Assembly: GCF_016405985.1 (NCBI RefSeq)
Contig: NZ_JAEFCF010000038.1
Coordinates: forward strand, 1 to 53,245
Origin: Paracoccus sp. IB05
Lineage (GTDB): Bacteria; Pseudomonadota; Alphaproteobacteria; Rhodobacterales; Rhodobacteraceae
Direction: 5' to 3'
Length of the DNA stretch: 53,245 nt
Positions 35,344 to 43,479 of this stretch are shown piece by piece. The position numbers and the translations under genes are program-made. Below the pieces are notes generated by a model. The model was not told the DNA's origin and ran no database searches. It worked only from the letters and a program-made list of their open reading frames with translations. Every line of letters starts with the position of its first letter. Position 1 is the stretch's first letter.

Positions 35344-36501
35344 TTACGGCGAGAAAGAGAACCGGGTGAGCGCGCGCAGCAGCCATTCTAGCGGTCCATA
35401 GCGAAAGCGGGACAGCCAGAGTTTGCTCAGAACCAGTTGCAGGCCGAAGATCACGGCACCCACCAGTAGCACCTGAGCCAGTGAAAGCCGGTTGACCAGG
35501 CCCAGTCCATAACCATGAAACACCAGCGCAAGCAGCAGCGATTGCAGCAGATAGTTGGTCAGCGCCATGCGCCCCGCCGCAGCCAGCAGCGTATGCAGTC
35601 CGGTGGCGGCAGGGTGCCGCAGGATCTGCACCACCCCAAACACCATGGCGGCGGAAAGGAAGGGCGCGGTGACGATGGACAGCGCCAGCCCGGCGGTTTC
35701 AAAATAGCTTCCCGGCGCCAGCGTGGCACCCGCCGCATAGGCGAGAGCGCCGGGCAGGCCGAGAAGCAGGCCAGCCCACATCACCGTCCCCTTCCAGTTC
35801 TGCCGGAGGCTATCCAGATGGGCGAACAGCTCTCTTCGGCCCGCGACATAGCCCAGCAAAAACATGGCCAGCGCCGTCGGGGCCTGCAAAAGCAATAGCA
35901 GCGGCAGGAAATCCTGCAACGCGCCGATATGGGCCGCAACGATTTCGGCGGTCGTACCACGCCAGGTCACGGCCGCAGCAAGGATCCTGTCCCGCGCGAT
36001 ATCGGTCTGGTCGAGCGACGGCAGGCCGGCCTGCCATATGGCGATGCCCAGCCAGAACAGCGCCGTTGCCGCAATCAGCACCACCGCCAGCCCGATCAGA
36101 AGCCGGTCGCCGCGCTTGCGAAGCGCCAGAAGGATCAGGCCCAGAACCGCATAGGTGGTAAGAATATCGCCGTGAAACAGGACCACGGCATGCAGTGCCC
36201 CTATCACGAACAGACCCGCCTGCCGGCGCAGCATACGCGGCAGAAAGCCCGCTCCGGCGCGCGCGGCCGATTGCATCTGCAAGGTCACCGAATAGCCGAA
36301 CAGGAACGAGAAGAGCAGATAGAATTTCAGCTCGAACAGTGCCGAGATCACGCCTTCGATCAGCTTGTCGAGGGTGCTTGCATCGGGTGAAGGCAGTCCG
36401 CTGCCATACCAGGTCGAGGCGAAGACCATGCTGTTGACGACAAGAATTCCGGCAAGGGCAAAGCCGCGCACGGCATCTATGGTGTCTATCCGTTCAGACA
36501 T
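35344..36501 (-). CDS. DUF418 family membrane protein
   Basis: 385 residues with about 8-10 spans. The opening RIDTIDAVRGFALAGILVVN and the C-terminal GRMALTNYLLQSL plus RFRYGPLEWLLRALT are characteristic of DUF418/YeiB-type proteins. These are related to acyltransferase-3-like membrane proteins and have no settled function. It overlaps the end of the upstream tetR gene by eight bases, so it is the target or partner of that repressor. Confidence 0.9.
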   Translation of the reverse strand: MSERIDTIDAVRGFALAGILVVNSMVFASTWYGSGLPSPDASTLDKLIEGVISALFELKFYLLFSFLFGYSVTLQMQSAARAGAGFLPRMLRRQAGLFVIGALHAVVLFHGDILTTYAVLGLILLALRKRGDRLLIGLAVVLIAATALFWLGIAIWQAGLPSLDQTDIARDRILAAAVTWRGTTAEIVAAHIGALQDFLPLLLLLQAPTALAMFLLGYVAGRRELFAHLDSLRQNWKGTVMWAGLLLGLPGALAYAAGATLAPGSYFETAGLALSIVTAPFLSAAMVFGVVQILRHPAATGLHTLLAAAGRMALTNYLLQSLLLALVFHGYGLGLVNRLSLAQVLLVGAVIFGLQLVLSKLWLSRFRYGPLEWLLRALTRFSFSP

Positions 36502-37096
36502 CGGTATCGTTCCTGAAGTTTTGTTGCAGCCTGGCCAGCAGGGCGTGAATGCTGGCCGTCATCATCTGGGGGGCAAATCCGGGATCGGTGGCCGCGCGGC
36601 TGAAGACACCGTCAATCCAGGTGGACAGCAGCGCCACCATTTGGCCCTGAGGCAGTGCGAATGGCGGATCCTGTCGGTCGATCAGCGCGGAAAGCGCCGC
36701 TCTCATGGCCCGGCCGGCCTCACCGCTGAGCTTTGCAATCGTCGCATCTCGCGCAGCGGCAGCGGAAATTTCAAGGACCAGGCGGCGGCCCTCGGTATCG
36801 GCAGCCGTCGCCACCACATCCGACAGCAGCTGCCGAAGGGCCAGGCCGGCATCCTGCTGGTCCCGCAGCGCCGTCAGCCATTCGATCGTGGCCGCAGTGT
36901 CAAGCGCCACTACCGCCTCGATCAGCGCCTGTTTGGTCGGGAAGTAGTGAAACAGCTTGCCCGAACTGGTCATTGCCTCACGGCGAACAGCCTCGGTGCT
37001 GGTACCGTCAAACCCGGACCGGGAGAAGCAGCGCCTTGCGGCGTCGATAAGATGGGCTCGCTGCGCGGCCTGACTGGCTGGATTGGGTTTTCGCAT
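36494..37096 (-). CDS. TetR family regulator of the DUF418 operon
   Basis: 200 residues from the ATG at 37096 (MRKPNPASQAAQRAHLIDAARRCF). HTH: GTSTEAVRREAMTSSGKLFHYFPTKQALI. An in-frame ATG at 37144 would add 16 residues encoded entirely by the operator palindrome. The nearer start leaves no room for a ribosome site, because the palindrome begins two bases upstream, so a leaderless message or the longer start are both possible. Autorepression through that palindrome is very likely. Confidence 0.88.
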   Translation of the reverse strand: MRKPNPASQAAQRAHLIDAARRCFSRSGFDGTSTEAVRREAMTSSGKLFHYFPTKQALIEAVVALDTAATIEWLTALRDQQDAGLALRQLLSDVVATAADTEGRRLVLEISAAAARDATIAKLSGEAGRAMRAALSALIDRQDPPFALPQGQMVALLSTWIDGVFSRAATDPGFAPQMMTASIHALLARLQQNFRNDTDV

Positions 37097-37098
37097 GT

Positions 37099-37132
37099 GA
37101 TCTAAACCAGAGTATTTACTCTCATTTAGATC
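37099..37132. promoter_or_regulatory. Nested 34-base operator palindrome at the tetR start
   Basis: GATCTAAA (37099-37106) and TTTAGATC (37125-37132) flank AGAGTATTTACTCT (37109-37122). Both palindromes share the centre 37115.5, with a two-base unpaired step between. This is the form expected for a TetR dimer-pair site. Confidence 0.8.
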
Positions 37133-37214
37133 ATATCCGCCCATAGTTCAATGGTTTGCACGCTGCAAGCTTTGCGTGCAGGGTTTACGAAGAGATTACA
37201 GGCGCAATGAAACA

Positions 37215-38048
37215 TCATCGTAGGATCGTGCCCGCCGCGACGGCCATACCGTGCGCCACCATCTGCGCCTGGAGCCGGGAACACCCGAACTTGTTGCGCA
37301 GATCTCTCACGCGCTCTTCATAGCGTTCCTCGCCGACCGCCCGTTTCAAATCGCTTTCGTGAAAATATCGGTTGATGAACGGAGCTGGCGCCATCAGCTG
37401 CCGCATCTGGTTTTCCTGCGGCGTGATTGCTCTGCTGGCTTCGGAAACCGTGTCGGTTCGAGAAACGTCACAGCCTCGCCAATTCCGCATGAACCCCAAC
37501 AAATACCCAGCAGGCACAGACTCATGGCCACGCCGGCGATTGAACTCCCGGAACCGCTCCCAGATATGCCGACTGTTTGCCGTACGGCAGGGCAGGGCGG
37601 CCTTGGCCTCCCTGATCAACCCCATCCATTGCGCTGTCACGTCCGGATTGTCTCGATCCACCATGATTGTTCCATGAAATACATTTTTGTTTGAATCTCT
37701 TATATAAGGCGAGATGTCAGCTGTGGTTGACATCTCATCGTCGAGATCCGGCTCATCGCAGCACCCGAACCGGAAGAGCCAGGGCGCGAACCTGCCCTTT
37801 CCTCGGCATCGCAGGAGGCGCAGCCCGGAAGCCGCCAGCTCCGTCAGCAGGCTGTGCAGATGCTGCCGCGAGACATCCATCCGTTCGGCGAGATCGCTCA
37901 GGGTGAAGGCGGCGGTGCCAAGGGGCAGGCCGTTGTAGCCTTCCTTCCAGGAGATGCCGTCGAGAATGAGTGTCGCAAGCTTGTGTGCGGCGCAGGAGAG
38001 GTCGGTGTTGGTGATGAGGCGAAGGATGGCGCCAGTGGTGAGTTCCAT
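37215..38048 (-). CDS. Helix-turn-helix protein at the edge of the secretion cluster, unknown function
   Basis: 277 residues starting MELTTGAILRLITNT, with GGAG nine bases upstream. A winged-helix-like segment FTLSDLAERMDVSRQHLHSLLTELAASGL is clear; a second region near the C-terminus (LRNKFGCSRLQAQMVAHGMA) is also helical. I do not recognise the family. Position beside a VirB cluster allows a plasmid regulator or a replication-associated protein; the structured plus-strand segment directly upstream would suit either. Function is open. Confidence 0.65.
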   Translation of the reverse strand: MELTTGAILRLITNTDLSCAAHKLATLILDGISWKEGYNGLPLGTAAFTLSDLAERMDVSRQHLHSLLTELAASGLRLLRCRGKGRFAPWLFRFGCCDEPDLDDEMSTTADISPYIRDSNKNVFHGTIMVDRDNPDVTAQWMGLIREAKAALPCRTANSRHIWERFREFNRRRGHESVPAGYLLGFMRNWRGCDVSRTDTVSEASRAITPQENQMRQLMAPAPFINRYFHESDLKRAVGEERYEERVRDLRNKFGCSRLQAQMVAHGMAVAAGTILR

Positions 38049-38112
38049 GGTCGTCGTCTCCGATACGACGCGCCAGGCCCACAGCAATACATCACCATCG
38101 CAAACAATAGAA

Positions 38113-38277
38113 CATTATTGGTTGCGCAACCTCAAAGGATGGTCTAGAACACTCTGGCTAGGTGAGTGTTCTTTGAGGTTTTGGTGTTGGACCTTTGGTC
38201 TGGCGTCGTCTTCAAAAAGGGGATCGAACGTCCCCGACACAGAGAGCCGCCGGGGCCGCAATGCCCCGGCGGCTTTT
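38113..38277 (+). ncRNA. Candidate structured plus-strand RNA upstream of the HTH gene
   Basis: The 165 bases hold a perfect palindrome GGTTGCGCAACC (38120-38131), an outer stem AACCTCAA/TTGAGGTT (38128-38135, 38173-38180), an inner stem AGAACACTC/GAGTGTTCT (38146-38154, 38164-38172) with a nine-base loop, and then a strong terminator hairpin with TTTT on the plus strand (38245-38277). No plus-strand gene explains the terminator. The layout fits a short regulatory RNA antisense to the leader of the HTH gene, but no promoter is proven. Confidence 0.35.
38245..38277 (+). terminator. Strong rho-independent terminator
   Basis: AGCCGCCGGGGC (38245-38256), loop CGCAAT, GCCCCGGCGGCT (38263-38274) followed by TTT. 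The T run is on the plus strand only; the minus-strand gene ending at 38277 would read CTCTC after the stem. Confidence 0.8.
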
Positions 38278-38948
38278 CAATAGCGCACCTCTTCCGATCC
38301 ATAGTTCCCGGCATGATCGCGCCAGTCCACGAAGACCGAGCGCCAGGAATAGCTGCCGCAATGCTCGGGCACCGCGAGGTCAGAGGCTTCTGGGACAGCG
38401 GCAACAGAGGATCTTGCCCAGCCATAGTCGCCTTGGGTGCCATAGGAGCCGAGACGGGTGGAATCGCTGCGGATACAGTCGCCATCGCGGTTCTGATGCT
38501 GACTGAACTGGATGTGGTAGACCCGGATGCTGCGCACGAAGTCGAAGGCATCGCCGGAGATGTCGATATCGGCCTGCTCCTGAGCTTGCGCGAGGATCAA
38601 CCCGGGCACAGCCTCGGCAGGAGTGGGCCGAGCGTTTTCCTGCGGCTCCCGGAACGCAATGTCATAGAGCCGTTCCATCGGGCTGGGCGACGCAGCGCCG
38701 CCAAAGGATGCGCCCATCGGGCAGCGCCAGATTTGCAGGGGCGGCTCGACCGGCCAGGGCGTGATGCGGCGAATGAACTCGGCGCGGGCCCGCGCACAGG
38801 GGGCCGAGCCTGGCCATCCGCCAGCGAGGCACAGAAGGATGGCGCAGTCGATCTGGTAGGTCTGTGCCTGAACGGGGTCAGGGCTCGATACTGCGACGGT
38901 CAGGGCCAGAGAGGCTGTCAAAACGGTGGTTCGAAGGGCAGGGTACAT
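38277..38948 (-). CDS. Secreted protein with TrbM-like cysteine region, secretion-cluster associated
   Basis: 223 residues with a signal peptide ending near PVQA. The mature start holds IDCAILLCLAGGWPGSAPCARARAEF, resembling the cysteine-containing N-terminal region of TrbM/KikA proteins of conjugative plasmids. A further cysteine is in IWRCPMG. The C-terminal part (FVRSIRVYHIQFSQHQNRDGDC, WRDHAG) is unfamiliar. TrbM is essential for IncP transfer though its activity is unknown. The resemblance is by eye and short. Confidence 0.6.
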   Translation of the reverse strand: MYPALRTTVLTASLALTVAVSSPDPVQAQTYQIDCAILLCLAGGWPGSAPCARARAEFIRRITPWPVEPPLQIWRCPMGASFGGAASPSPMERLYDIAFREPQENARPTPAEAVPGLILAQAQEQADIDISGDAFDFVRSIRVYHIQFSQHQNRDGDCIRSDSTRLGSYGTQGDYGWARSSVAAVPEASDLAVPEHCGSYSWRSVFVDWRDHAGNYGSEEVRY

Positions 38949-38986
38949 GAAGGCGACTCACTCAGCTACCCCCTATCGCTACGATG

Positions 38987-39016
38987 CACCATTATTGAAT
39001 GCAACATTCTTGCATT
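38987..39016 (-). promoter_or_regulatory. Inverted repeat and shared motif upstream of the TrbM-like gene
   Basis: AATGCAA (38998-39004) and TTGCATT (39010-39016) form a perfect 7-base inverted repeat. On the coding strand 39004-38987 reads TTGCATTCAATAATGGTG, nearly the same as the site before the plus-strand operon at 39424. It lies 39 bases from the gene start. Confidence 0.5.
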
Positions 39017-39050
39017 GCTTGTCATGTGGTTGGCGCGTCCGATCTTCGCC

Positions 39051-39326
39051 TCAGTGTCCCACCACGCTCTGGAAGCGACCATAGTCCTGACTGACCTCCT
39101 GCGCCTCTGAGAAGGCCCGGGCGCGCTCGGCATCAAGGCAACGAAAGTACTCCTGCACTGCGGAGATGTAGCCCTCGAAGTCCTCCCGGATCAGATCGGC
39201 ATAGGCGCGTACGTCGGAGGGGTCGCTTGGCAACCATGGCCGTTCGGGAGGATCACATGATGCCGAGGCGGAGGAGCAACTCACCATGATCGCGACAACA
39301 CAGGGTAGCAGGCGCATCTTCACCAT
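39051..39326 (-). CDS. Small secreted protein, secretion-cluster associated, unknown
   Basis: 91 residues with a signal peptide or lipoprotein-like start (MVAIMVSCSSASASC region after MRLLPCV) and a helical mature part: DVRAYADLIREDFEGYISAVQEYFRCLDAERARAF. Two cysteines remain after cleavage. No family recognised. The start may be the ATG at 39326 or the one three codons later, which has GGTGAAG ahead of it. It lies between the TrbM-like gene and the plus-strand vir operon. Confidence 0.6.
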   Translation of the reverse strand: MVKMRLLPCVVAIMVSCSSASASCDPPERPWLPSDPSDVRAYADLIREDFEGYISAVQEYFRCLDAERARAFSEAQEVSQDYGRFQSVVGH

Positions 39327-39423
39327 GTTTCGGACGAAGCCCCGTCATTGCTTTGATTTGCCACAGTCTTGGGCTATCCACCCTTATGGAGCGATGATCT
39401 GCCGTCAATACGACAAATAATCA

Positions 39424-39441
39424 TTGCTATCAACAATGGTG
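39424..39441 (+). promoter_or_regulatory. Shared motif upstream of the plus-strand vir operon
   Basis: TTGCTATCAACAATGGTG, matching 15 of 18 bases of the motif upstream of the TrbM-like gene in the same orientation relative to its gene. It lies inside the imperfect inverted repeat CATTG (39422-39426)/CAATG (39434-39438) and ends 72 bases before the first ATG of the operon. Confidence 0.5.
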
Positions 39442-39513
39442 TAATGATACGGCTATGGTGATTTGATTCCCCATGGCTTGACCCATTCTATGGAGAGGAG
39501 CCGCGGGGAGACC

Positions 39514-39849
39514 ATGCTAGAAGACGCCCCGAATGTGGTTACGGAAGACGGATTGCGACAGCTGCTGGCACAGGGCTATTCGGCCGAGGTGGTTTGCCGG
39601 ACCGCAGCCGAGAAGCGCCTCAATGCCTGGTATGGCTCCTGGTATGTGCGGGCCATCGGGCCTGTGGGCGGCGATGAAAAGATCGTCGTCACCAGCCGCA
39701 ATTACATCAAGGCCCGCGAGTTCAAGACCATCGCCGGGCTGGTCAGCTTCCTCTCGGATATCGGAATGCGCACGGCGCATATTCCGCTCGAAGAAGGGGG
39801 ACGCTCTCTCCACCAACTGCCGGAGCCCGCGCCCGCCCAGCAGTGTTAA
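39514..39849 (+). CDS. Small protein heading the vir operon, unknown
   Basis: 111 residues, cytoplasmic by composition, beginning MLEDAPNVVTEDGLRQLLAQGY. GGGGAG lies four bases ahead of the ATG. A conserved-looking central part reads AWYGSWYVRAIG and TSRNYIKAREFKTIAGLVSFL. I do not recognise it; as the first gene of the operon it could be a regulator. Its stop overlaps the beginning of the transglycosylase coding region. Confidence 0.7.
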   Translation: MLEDAPNVVTEDGLRQLLAQGYSAEVVCRTAAEKRLNAWYGSWYVRAIGPVGGDEKIVVTSRNYIKAREFKTIAGLVSFLSDIGMRTAHIPLEEGGRSLHQLPEPAPAQQC

Positions 39850-40504
39850 GGCTGCATCCCTCCTTCTGGCCCTTTGCGTCCTTGCCGGGTTCGCTCCGGC
39901 AGGGGCCAGGGCAGAGGGTTTTGTCTTCCGGGTGGCGCTGGATGGCCAACTGGCCTCGGTGTCAACCGATACTGGTTTCATGCGCCAGTTCGGCGCCGAG
40001 ACGCCGGAGCGCCTCTTCCTCTTCACGTCGCCGCAGGATGCTGGTGCCAGTGCCGCAGCGCCTCGTCTTGTCTCCGCCAGTCCCGAGATCCTGCAAGGTA
40101 TCGAAGACACCGCGCTGCGCTATGGTGGCCATGCCGCGCTGAGGCGGGTAGGGCTCTCTGTCACCGACTGGGCGCTCTTCTACCGCGCCAATATTGAAGT
40201 CGAGAGCGCCTATAACCCTTCCGCGCTCAGTCACGCCGGCGCGATCGGCCTTGGCCAACTGATGCCCGATACCGCCAACTTCCTCGGGGTCGATCCGAAT
40301 GACTGGCGGCAGAATCTCGACGGATCGGCTCGTTATCTCCTGTTGATGCTCGAGACCTTCGGCACGCCGGAACTGGCGCTGGCCGCCTATAATGCCGGGC
40401 CCGAGGCCGTCAGCCGCCACGGTGGCATCCCCCCTTATGTTGAGACCCAGGGCCATGTAGCCCGTGTGCAGGCCGTTTTTGCGCGGCTGAAAGGAACGAG
40501 TTGA
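39845..40504 (+). CDS. virB1: VirB1-type lytic transglycosylase
   Basis: About 219 residues: signal peptide (ASLLLALCVLAGFAPAGARA), then an SLT domain with catalytic glutamate in RANIEVESAYNPSALS, the GAIGLGQLMPDTA motif and AAYNAGPEAVSRHGG. It opens the peptidoglycan for the secretion channel. The start is odd: no ATG, GTG or TTG exists in frame near the signal peptide. The frame runs open upstream through the preceding gene, and a GTG at 39843 is one frame away. A small indel near 39850-39866, or an unusual start, is implied. The 5' coordinate is therefore approximate. Confidence 0.85.
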   Translation, partial: VKAASLLLALCVLAGFAPAGARAEGFVFRVALDGQLASVSTDTGFMRQFGAETPERLFLFTSPQDAGASAAAPRLVSASPEILQGIEDTALRYGGHAALRRVGLSVTDWALFYRANIEVESAYNPSALSHAGAIGLGQLMPDTANFLGVDPNDWRQNLDGSARYLLLMLETFGTPELALAAYNAGPEAVSRHGGIPPYVETQGHVARVQAVFARLKGTS

Positions 40505-40791
40505 TGAAGTCCCCCTCCGTCACGGCCGTCATGGCGATGGCCTTTGTGGTGCTGGCAGGTCCTGCGCTGGCACAGAGCATCGACCTCTCGCCGGTGCAGA
40601 CACTGCTGCAAGGCATTGTCGATGCGATCACCGGCCCCCTGGGCATCGTGATCGGCACGCTGGCGCTGATCGGGGTGTTCCTGTCCTGGCTCTTCGGGAT
40701 TCTCGATTTCCGCCAAGCGCTCTGGGTGCTGGTGGCAATCGCCGGCATTGCCGCCGCGCCGACCATCGTTGCCGCGATCTGGACCACCTGA
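40504..40791 (+). CDS. virB2: VirB2 pilin
   Basis: 95 residues: signal peptide cleaved after about residue 24 (LAGPALA) and two hydrophobic segments (ITGPLGIVIGTLALIGVFLSW and ALWVLVAIAGIAAAPTIV) separated by a short charged turn. This matches VirB2/TrbC-type pilins that build the conjugative pilus. The ATG shares a base with the transglycosylase stop. Confidence 0.9.
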   Translation: MKSPSVTAVMAMAFVVLAGPALAQSIDLSPVQTLLQGIVDAITGPLGIVIGTLALIGVFLSWLFGILDFRQALWVLVAIAGIAAAPTIVAAIWTT

Positions 40792-40816
40792 GGCCAAGCA
40801 CTGGGGGCAACGCATC

Positions 40817-41095
40817 ATGGCGGAACAGTCGCGCGTTTTCATCGGCCTTTTGCGGCCCCCCAAACTGATGGGGTTGCCGATCATGTATGCCATGGTCTGG
40901 CTCTTTGGCTCGTCGATGCTGTTCCTCTGGGTGCAGAGCTGGATCATCGTCGTGGCGGCCGGGATTGCCTGGCCGCTCTTATGGAAAGCGGCAGATTGGG
41001 ATCCGAACTTCCTCGACGTGCTGGTGATCACGCTGCAGGAAACCCCACCGACACGGAACCGCAAGCACCATGGGGGAGACAGCTATGCCCCATGA
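40817..41095 (+). CDS. virB3: VirB3 inner-membrane protein
   Basis: 92 residues with one long hydrophobic hairpin (MGLPIMYAMVWLFGSSMLF and SWIIVVAAGIAWPLLW) after a short N-terminus containing LLRPPKLMG, typical of VirB3. It ends with a basic tail and overlaps virB4 by 11 bases; VirB3 and VirB4 work together, and they are fused in some systems. Confidence 0.88.
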   Translation: MAEQSRVFIGLLRPPKLMGLPIMYAMVWLFGSSMLFLWVQSWIIVVAAGIAWPLLWKAADWDPNFLDVLVITLQETPPTRNRKHHGGDSYAP

Positions 41096-43475
41096 TGCCG
41101 TGAACGCCGTAAAGGCAGAGGCAGGGCCTGCCTCCGATCCGATCGCGGTCCTGCCGGATTGGGCCGGGAAGGAGAAGCGGCTCGCACATATGCTGCCCTA
41201 TGTCAGCCTTGTTGCCGGCAACACGATCCGCACCCGGGGCAATGAGTTGATGCAATGCATCCGGCTCGAAGGGGTGAACAGTACGACTTCCGAGGACAGC
41301 CATCTCGACCGGATCGGGGCACTGCTGGCCGGTGTGGTGGCGCAGGTCGGGACGGAGTTCTCGTTTTATCTGCACAAGGTCTCGAAGGCGGTGGACACCA
41401 GCCTGCCGCCGATACCGGGCGATGGGTTCGCGGCTGCGGTCGATGCGCGATGGCAGGGAAAGCTCTCGAAAGGCGGGCTGCGCGACAAGACGCTGACGCT
41501 TTCGATCCTGAAGCGCCCCGAGTCGGGAAGCCGCATTCCCTTCATCGCTGCTGCCTCGCGCGCCCGACTTGCCGCCGATACCACGCGGCGGCTGCGCAAG
41601 CTCGATGAGGTGGTGGGCTTCATACTCTCCAGCTTCTCCGATCTGAAGCCGCGCCTGCTTACGGCCGAGAATGGCGAGTTGCTCGGCTTCCTTGGCAGCC
41701 TGAACACTGGGGAGGAACACCCGCTCTTCCCGGCCTCGCGCCTCGGTATTCTTTCTGAGGATGTCGCCAATACCCGGGTGACCTTCCGCGGCGCAGAGAT
41801 CCACCTGACCGACGGCGCCGTGGGCGAGAAGTTCGGCGCGATCTTCGCGATCAAGAACTACCCGCCCAAGACCGACAGCCTGATGCTTGATGAGCTGAAC
41901 CTGCCGGTCGACATGGTGGTCACCCATTCCTTCGTGCCGACCAATTCGAACATCATGGGGGGTCGGATCAAACGCCAGCTTCGGCTGATGCAGGCCGCCA
42001 ATGATGGTGCGGTCAGCCTCGCGCAAGAGCTGGAACTGGCGCAGGACGATCTGGAATCGAAGCGGCTGATCTTCGGCGAGCACCATATGACCGTGGCTGT
42101 CTATGCCCGGACCCGTGCTCATGTCGACGACATCTGCGCCGAGATCCGCAATATTTCCGCCAGCTCCGGCATCAACCTGATCTCGGAAGGCTTCGGGTCA
42201 CGCGCGCATTACATGGCGCAGCACCCGGGAAACACCGGCGCGCGGAGCCGCAAGGCGGCAATCACGAACCACAACTTCGCGGATCTCGCGACCTTCCATC
42301 GCACCCCGCTCGGCAAGACCGGCGAGGAGCTGCCATGGGGCGTGCCGATCGCTCTGTTTCCGACACCAGAGCGCAGCGGGTTTCGCTTTAGTTTCCACGA
42401 ACAGGGCTCGCCGGAGAAGGAGCCGACCGGCGGGCACACGCTGATCCTCGGGCGTCCCGGTTCCGGGAAGTCGGTGCTCGCCGCCTTTCTGATGACCATG
42501 GCCCGCCGAGCCGGGGCGCGACTCTTCATCTTCGATTACCGTGCCGGCATGGAAATGGCCGTCCGCGCTCTCGGCGGCAGCTATGCCACGGTCCGTGCGG
42601 GCAAGCCCACTGGGCTGAACCCGCTCCAGACCGAGATCGACAATCGCGGCCAGGCCTGGCTGGCTGATTGGCTGGCGACACTGCTGGAACGCCGCGACCG
42701 GCCGTTGACCCCGATACAGACCAACCGCCTGCAGGAGATCGTGCGCCAGAACGCCGGTGCCGATCACGCATCCTTACGCAACTGGTCGGACTTCGCTTCG
42801 CTGCTGGTCTCGACCGACGACGATGGCGATCTCTTCGAGCGAATGCAGGAATGGACCGAGACCGGCCGCTATGGCTGGATCTTCGGGGCCAACGCGCAGG
42901 ACAGCTTTTCGCTCGGCGGTGAGGTCTCGGGCTTCGATCTGACCGGCATTCTCGATTCAGAGAGCGAGCGCGAGCGGATGGCTGTGCTGTCCTACCTCTT
43001 CCGCCGGGTCGAGCGGGTGATCGAGGATCGCCGCCCGACGGTGATCCTGATTGATGAAGCCTGGAAGGCGCTCGATAATGGCTATTTCGCGGACCGACTG
43101 AGCAACTGGCTCGTCACGGCCCGCAAACAGAACGCCGTCGTCGTGATGATGACGCAGTATGCGAGCCAGCTCGAACGCACCCGGACCGGCAAGACCATCG
43201 TCGAGGCAGTTCCAACCCAGATCCTTCTGCCGAACATCCGTGCCAGTGCGGCCGATTACGCGATGCTGGGCCTCAGCGAGAAGGAACTCGATGTCCTTCT
43301 TGGTGTGGGCACCTCTTCGCGCCTCGCGCTGGTTCGCGACGACCGTGGATCGGTCGTCATCGATGCCGATCTCTCAGCCCTCGGCCCTCTCGTGACCGTC
43401 CTTGGCGGGATGGAGAAGGGCGAGCAACTCGTGGGGGCGGATTACCGCGACCGCCCTGATTTCTGGAAGGTGTAG
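41085..43475 (+). CDS. virB4: VirB4 ATPase
   Basis: 796 residues, normal for VirB4/TrbE. Walker A LILGRPGSGKSVLAAF lies near residue 455-470 and Walker B VILIDEAWKAL near 655. The C-terminal RecA-like domain includes MMTQYASQLERT. VirB4 energises pilus biogenesis and substrate passage at the inner membrane. The ATG at 41085 has GGGGGAG seven bases upstream; another at 41070 is less well placed. Confidence 0.95.
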   Translation: MPHDAVNAVKAEAGPASDPIAVLPDWAGKEKRLAHMLPYVSLVAGNTIRTRGNELMQCIRLEGVNSTTSEDSHLDRIGALLAGVVAQVGTEFSFYLHKVSKAVDTSLPPIPGDGFAAAVDARWQGKLSKGGLRDKTLTLSILKRPESGSRIPFIAAASRARLAADTTRRLRKLDEVVGFILSSFSDLKPRLLTAENGELLGFLGSLNTGEEHPLFPASRLGILSEDVANTRVTFRGAEIHLTDGAVGEKFGAIFAIKNYPPKTDSLMLDELNLPVDMVVTHSFVPTNSNIMGGRIKRQLRLMQAANDGAVSLAQELELAQDDLESKRLIFGEHHMTVAVYARTRAHVDDICAEIRNISASSGINLISEGFGSRAHYMAQHPGNTGARSRKAAITNHNFADLATFHRTPLGKTGEELPWGVPIALFPTPERSGFRFSFHEQGSPEKEPTGGHTLILGRPGSGKSVLAAFLMTMARRAGARLFIFDYRAGMEMAVRALGGSYATVRAGKPTGLNPLQTEIDNRGQAWLADWLATLLERRDRPLTPIQTNRLQEIVRQNAGADHASLRNWSDFASLLVSTDDDGDLFERMQEWTETGRYGWIFGANAQDSFSLGGEVSGFDLTGILDSESERERMAVLSYLFRRVERVIEDRRPTVILIDEAWKALDNGYFADRLSNWLVTARKQNAVVVMMTQYASQLERTRTGKTIVEAVPTQILLPNIRASAADYAMLGLSEKELDVLLGVGTSSRLALVRDDRGSVVIDADLSALGPLVTVLGGMEKGEQLVGADYRDRPDFWKV

Positions 43476-43479
43476 TGTG

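Noticed and set aside
37157..37180. Inverted repeat TGCACGC/GCGTGCA after the HTH gene
   Set aside because: Seven base pairs with a ten-base loop and no T tract on the minus strand; too weak for a terminator claim.
38166..39110. A 314-codon plus-strand frame at the start of the secretion cluster
   Set aside because: It crosses the terminator at 38245 and is antisense to the signal-peptide-bearing TrbM-like gene, which has the better coding character.
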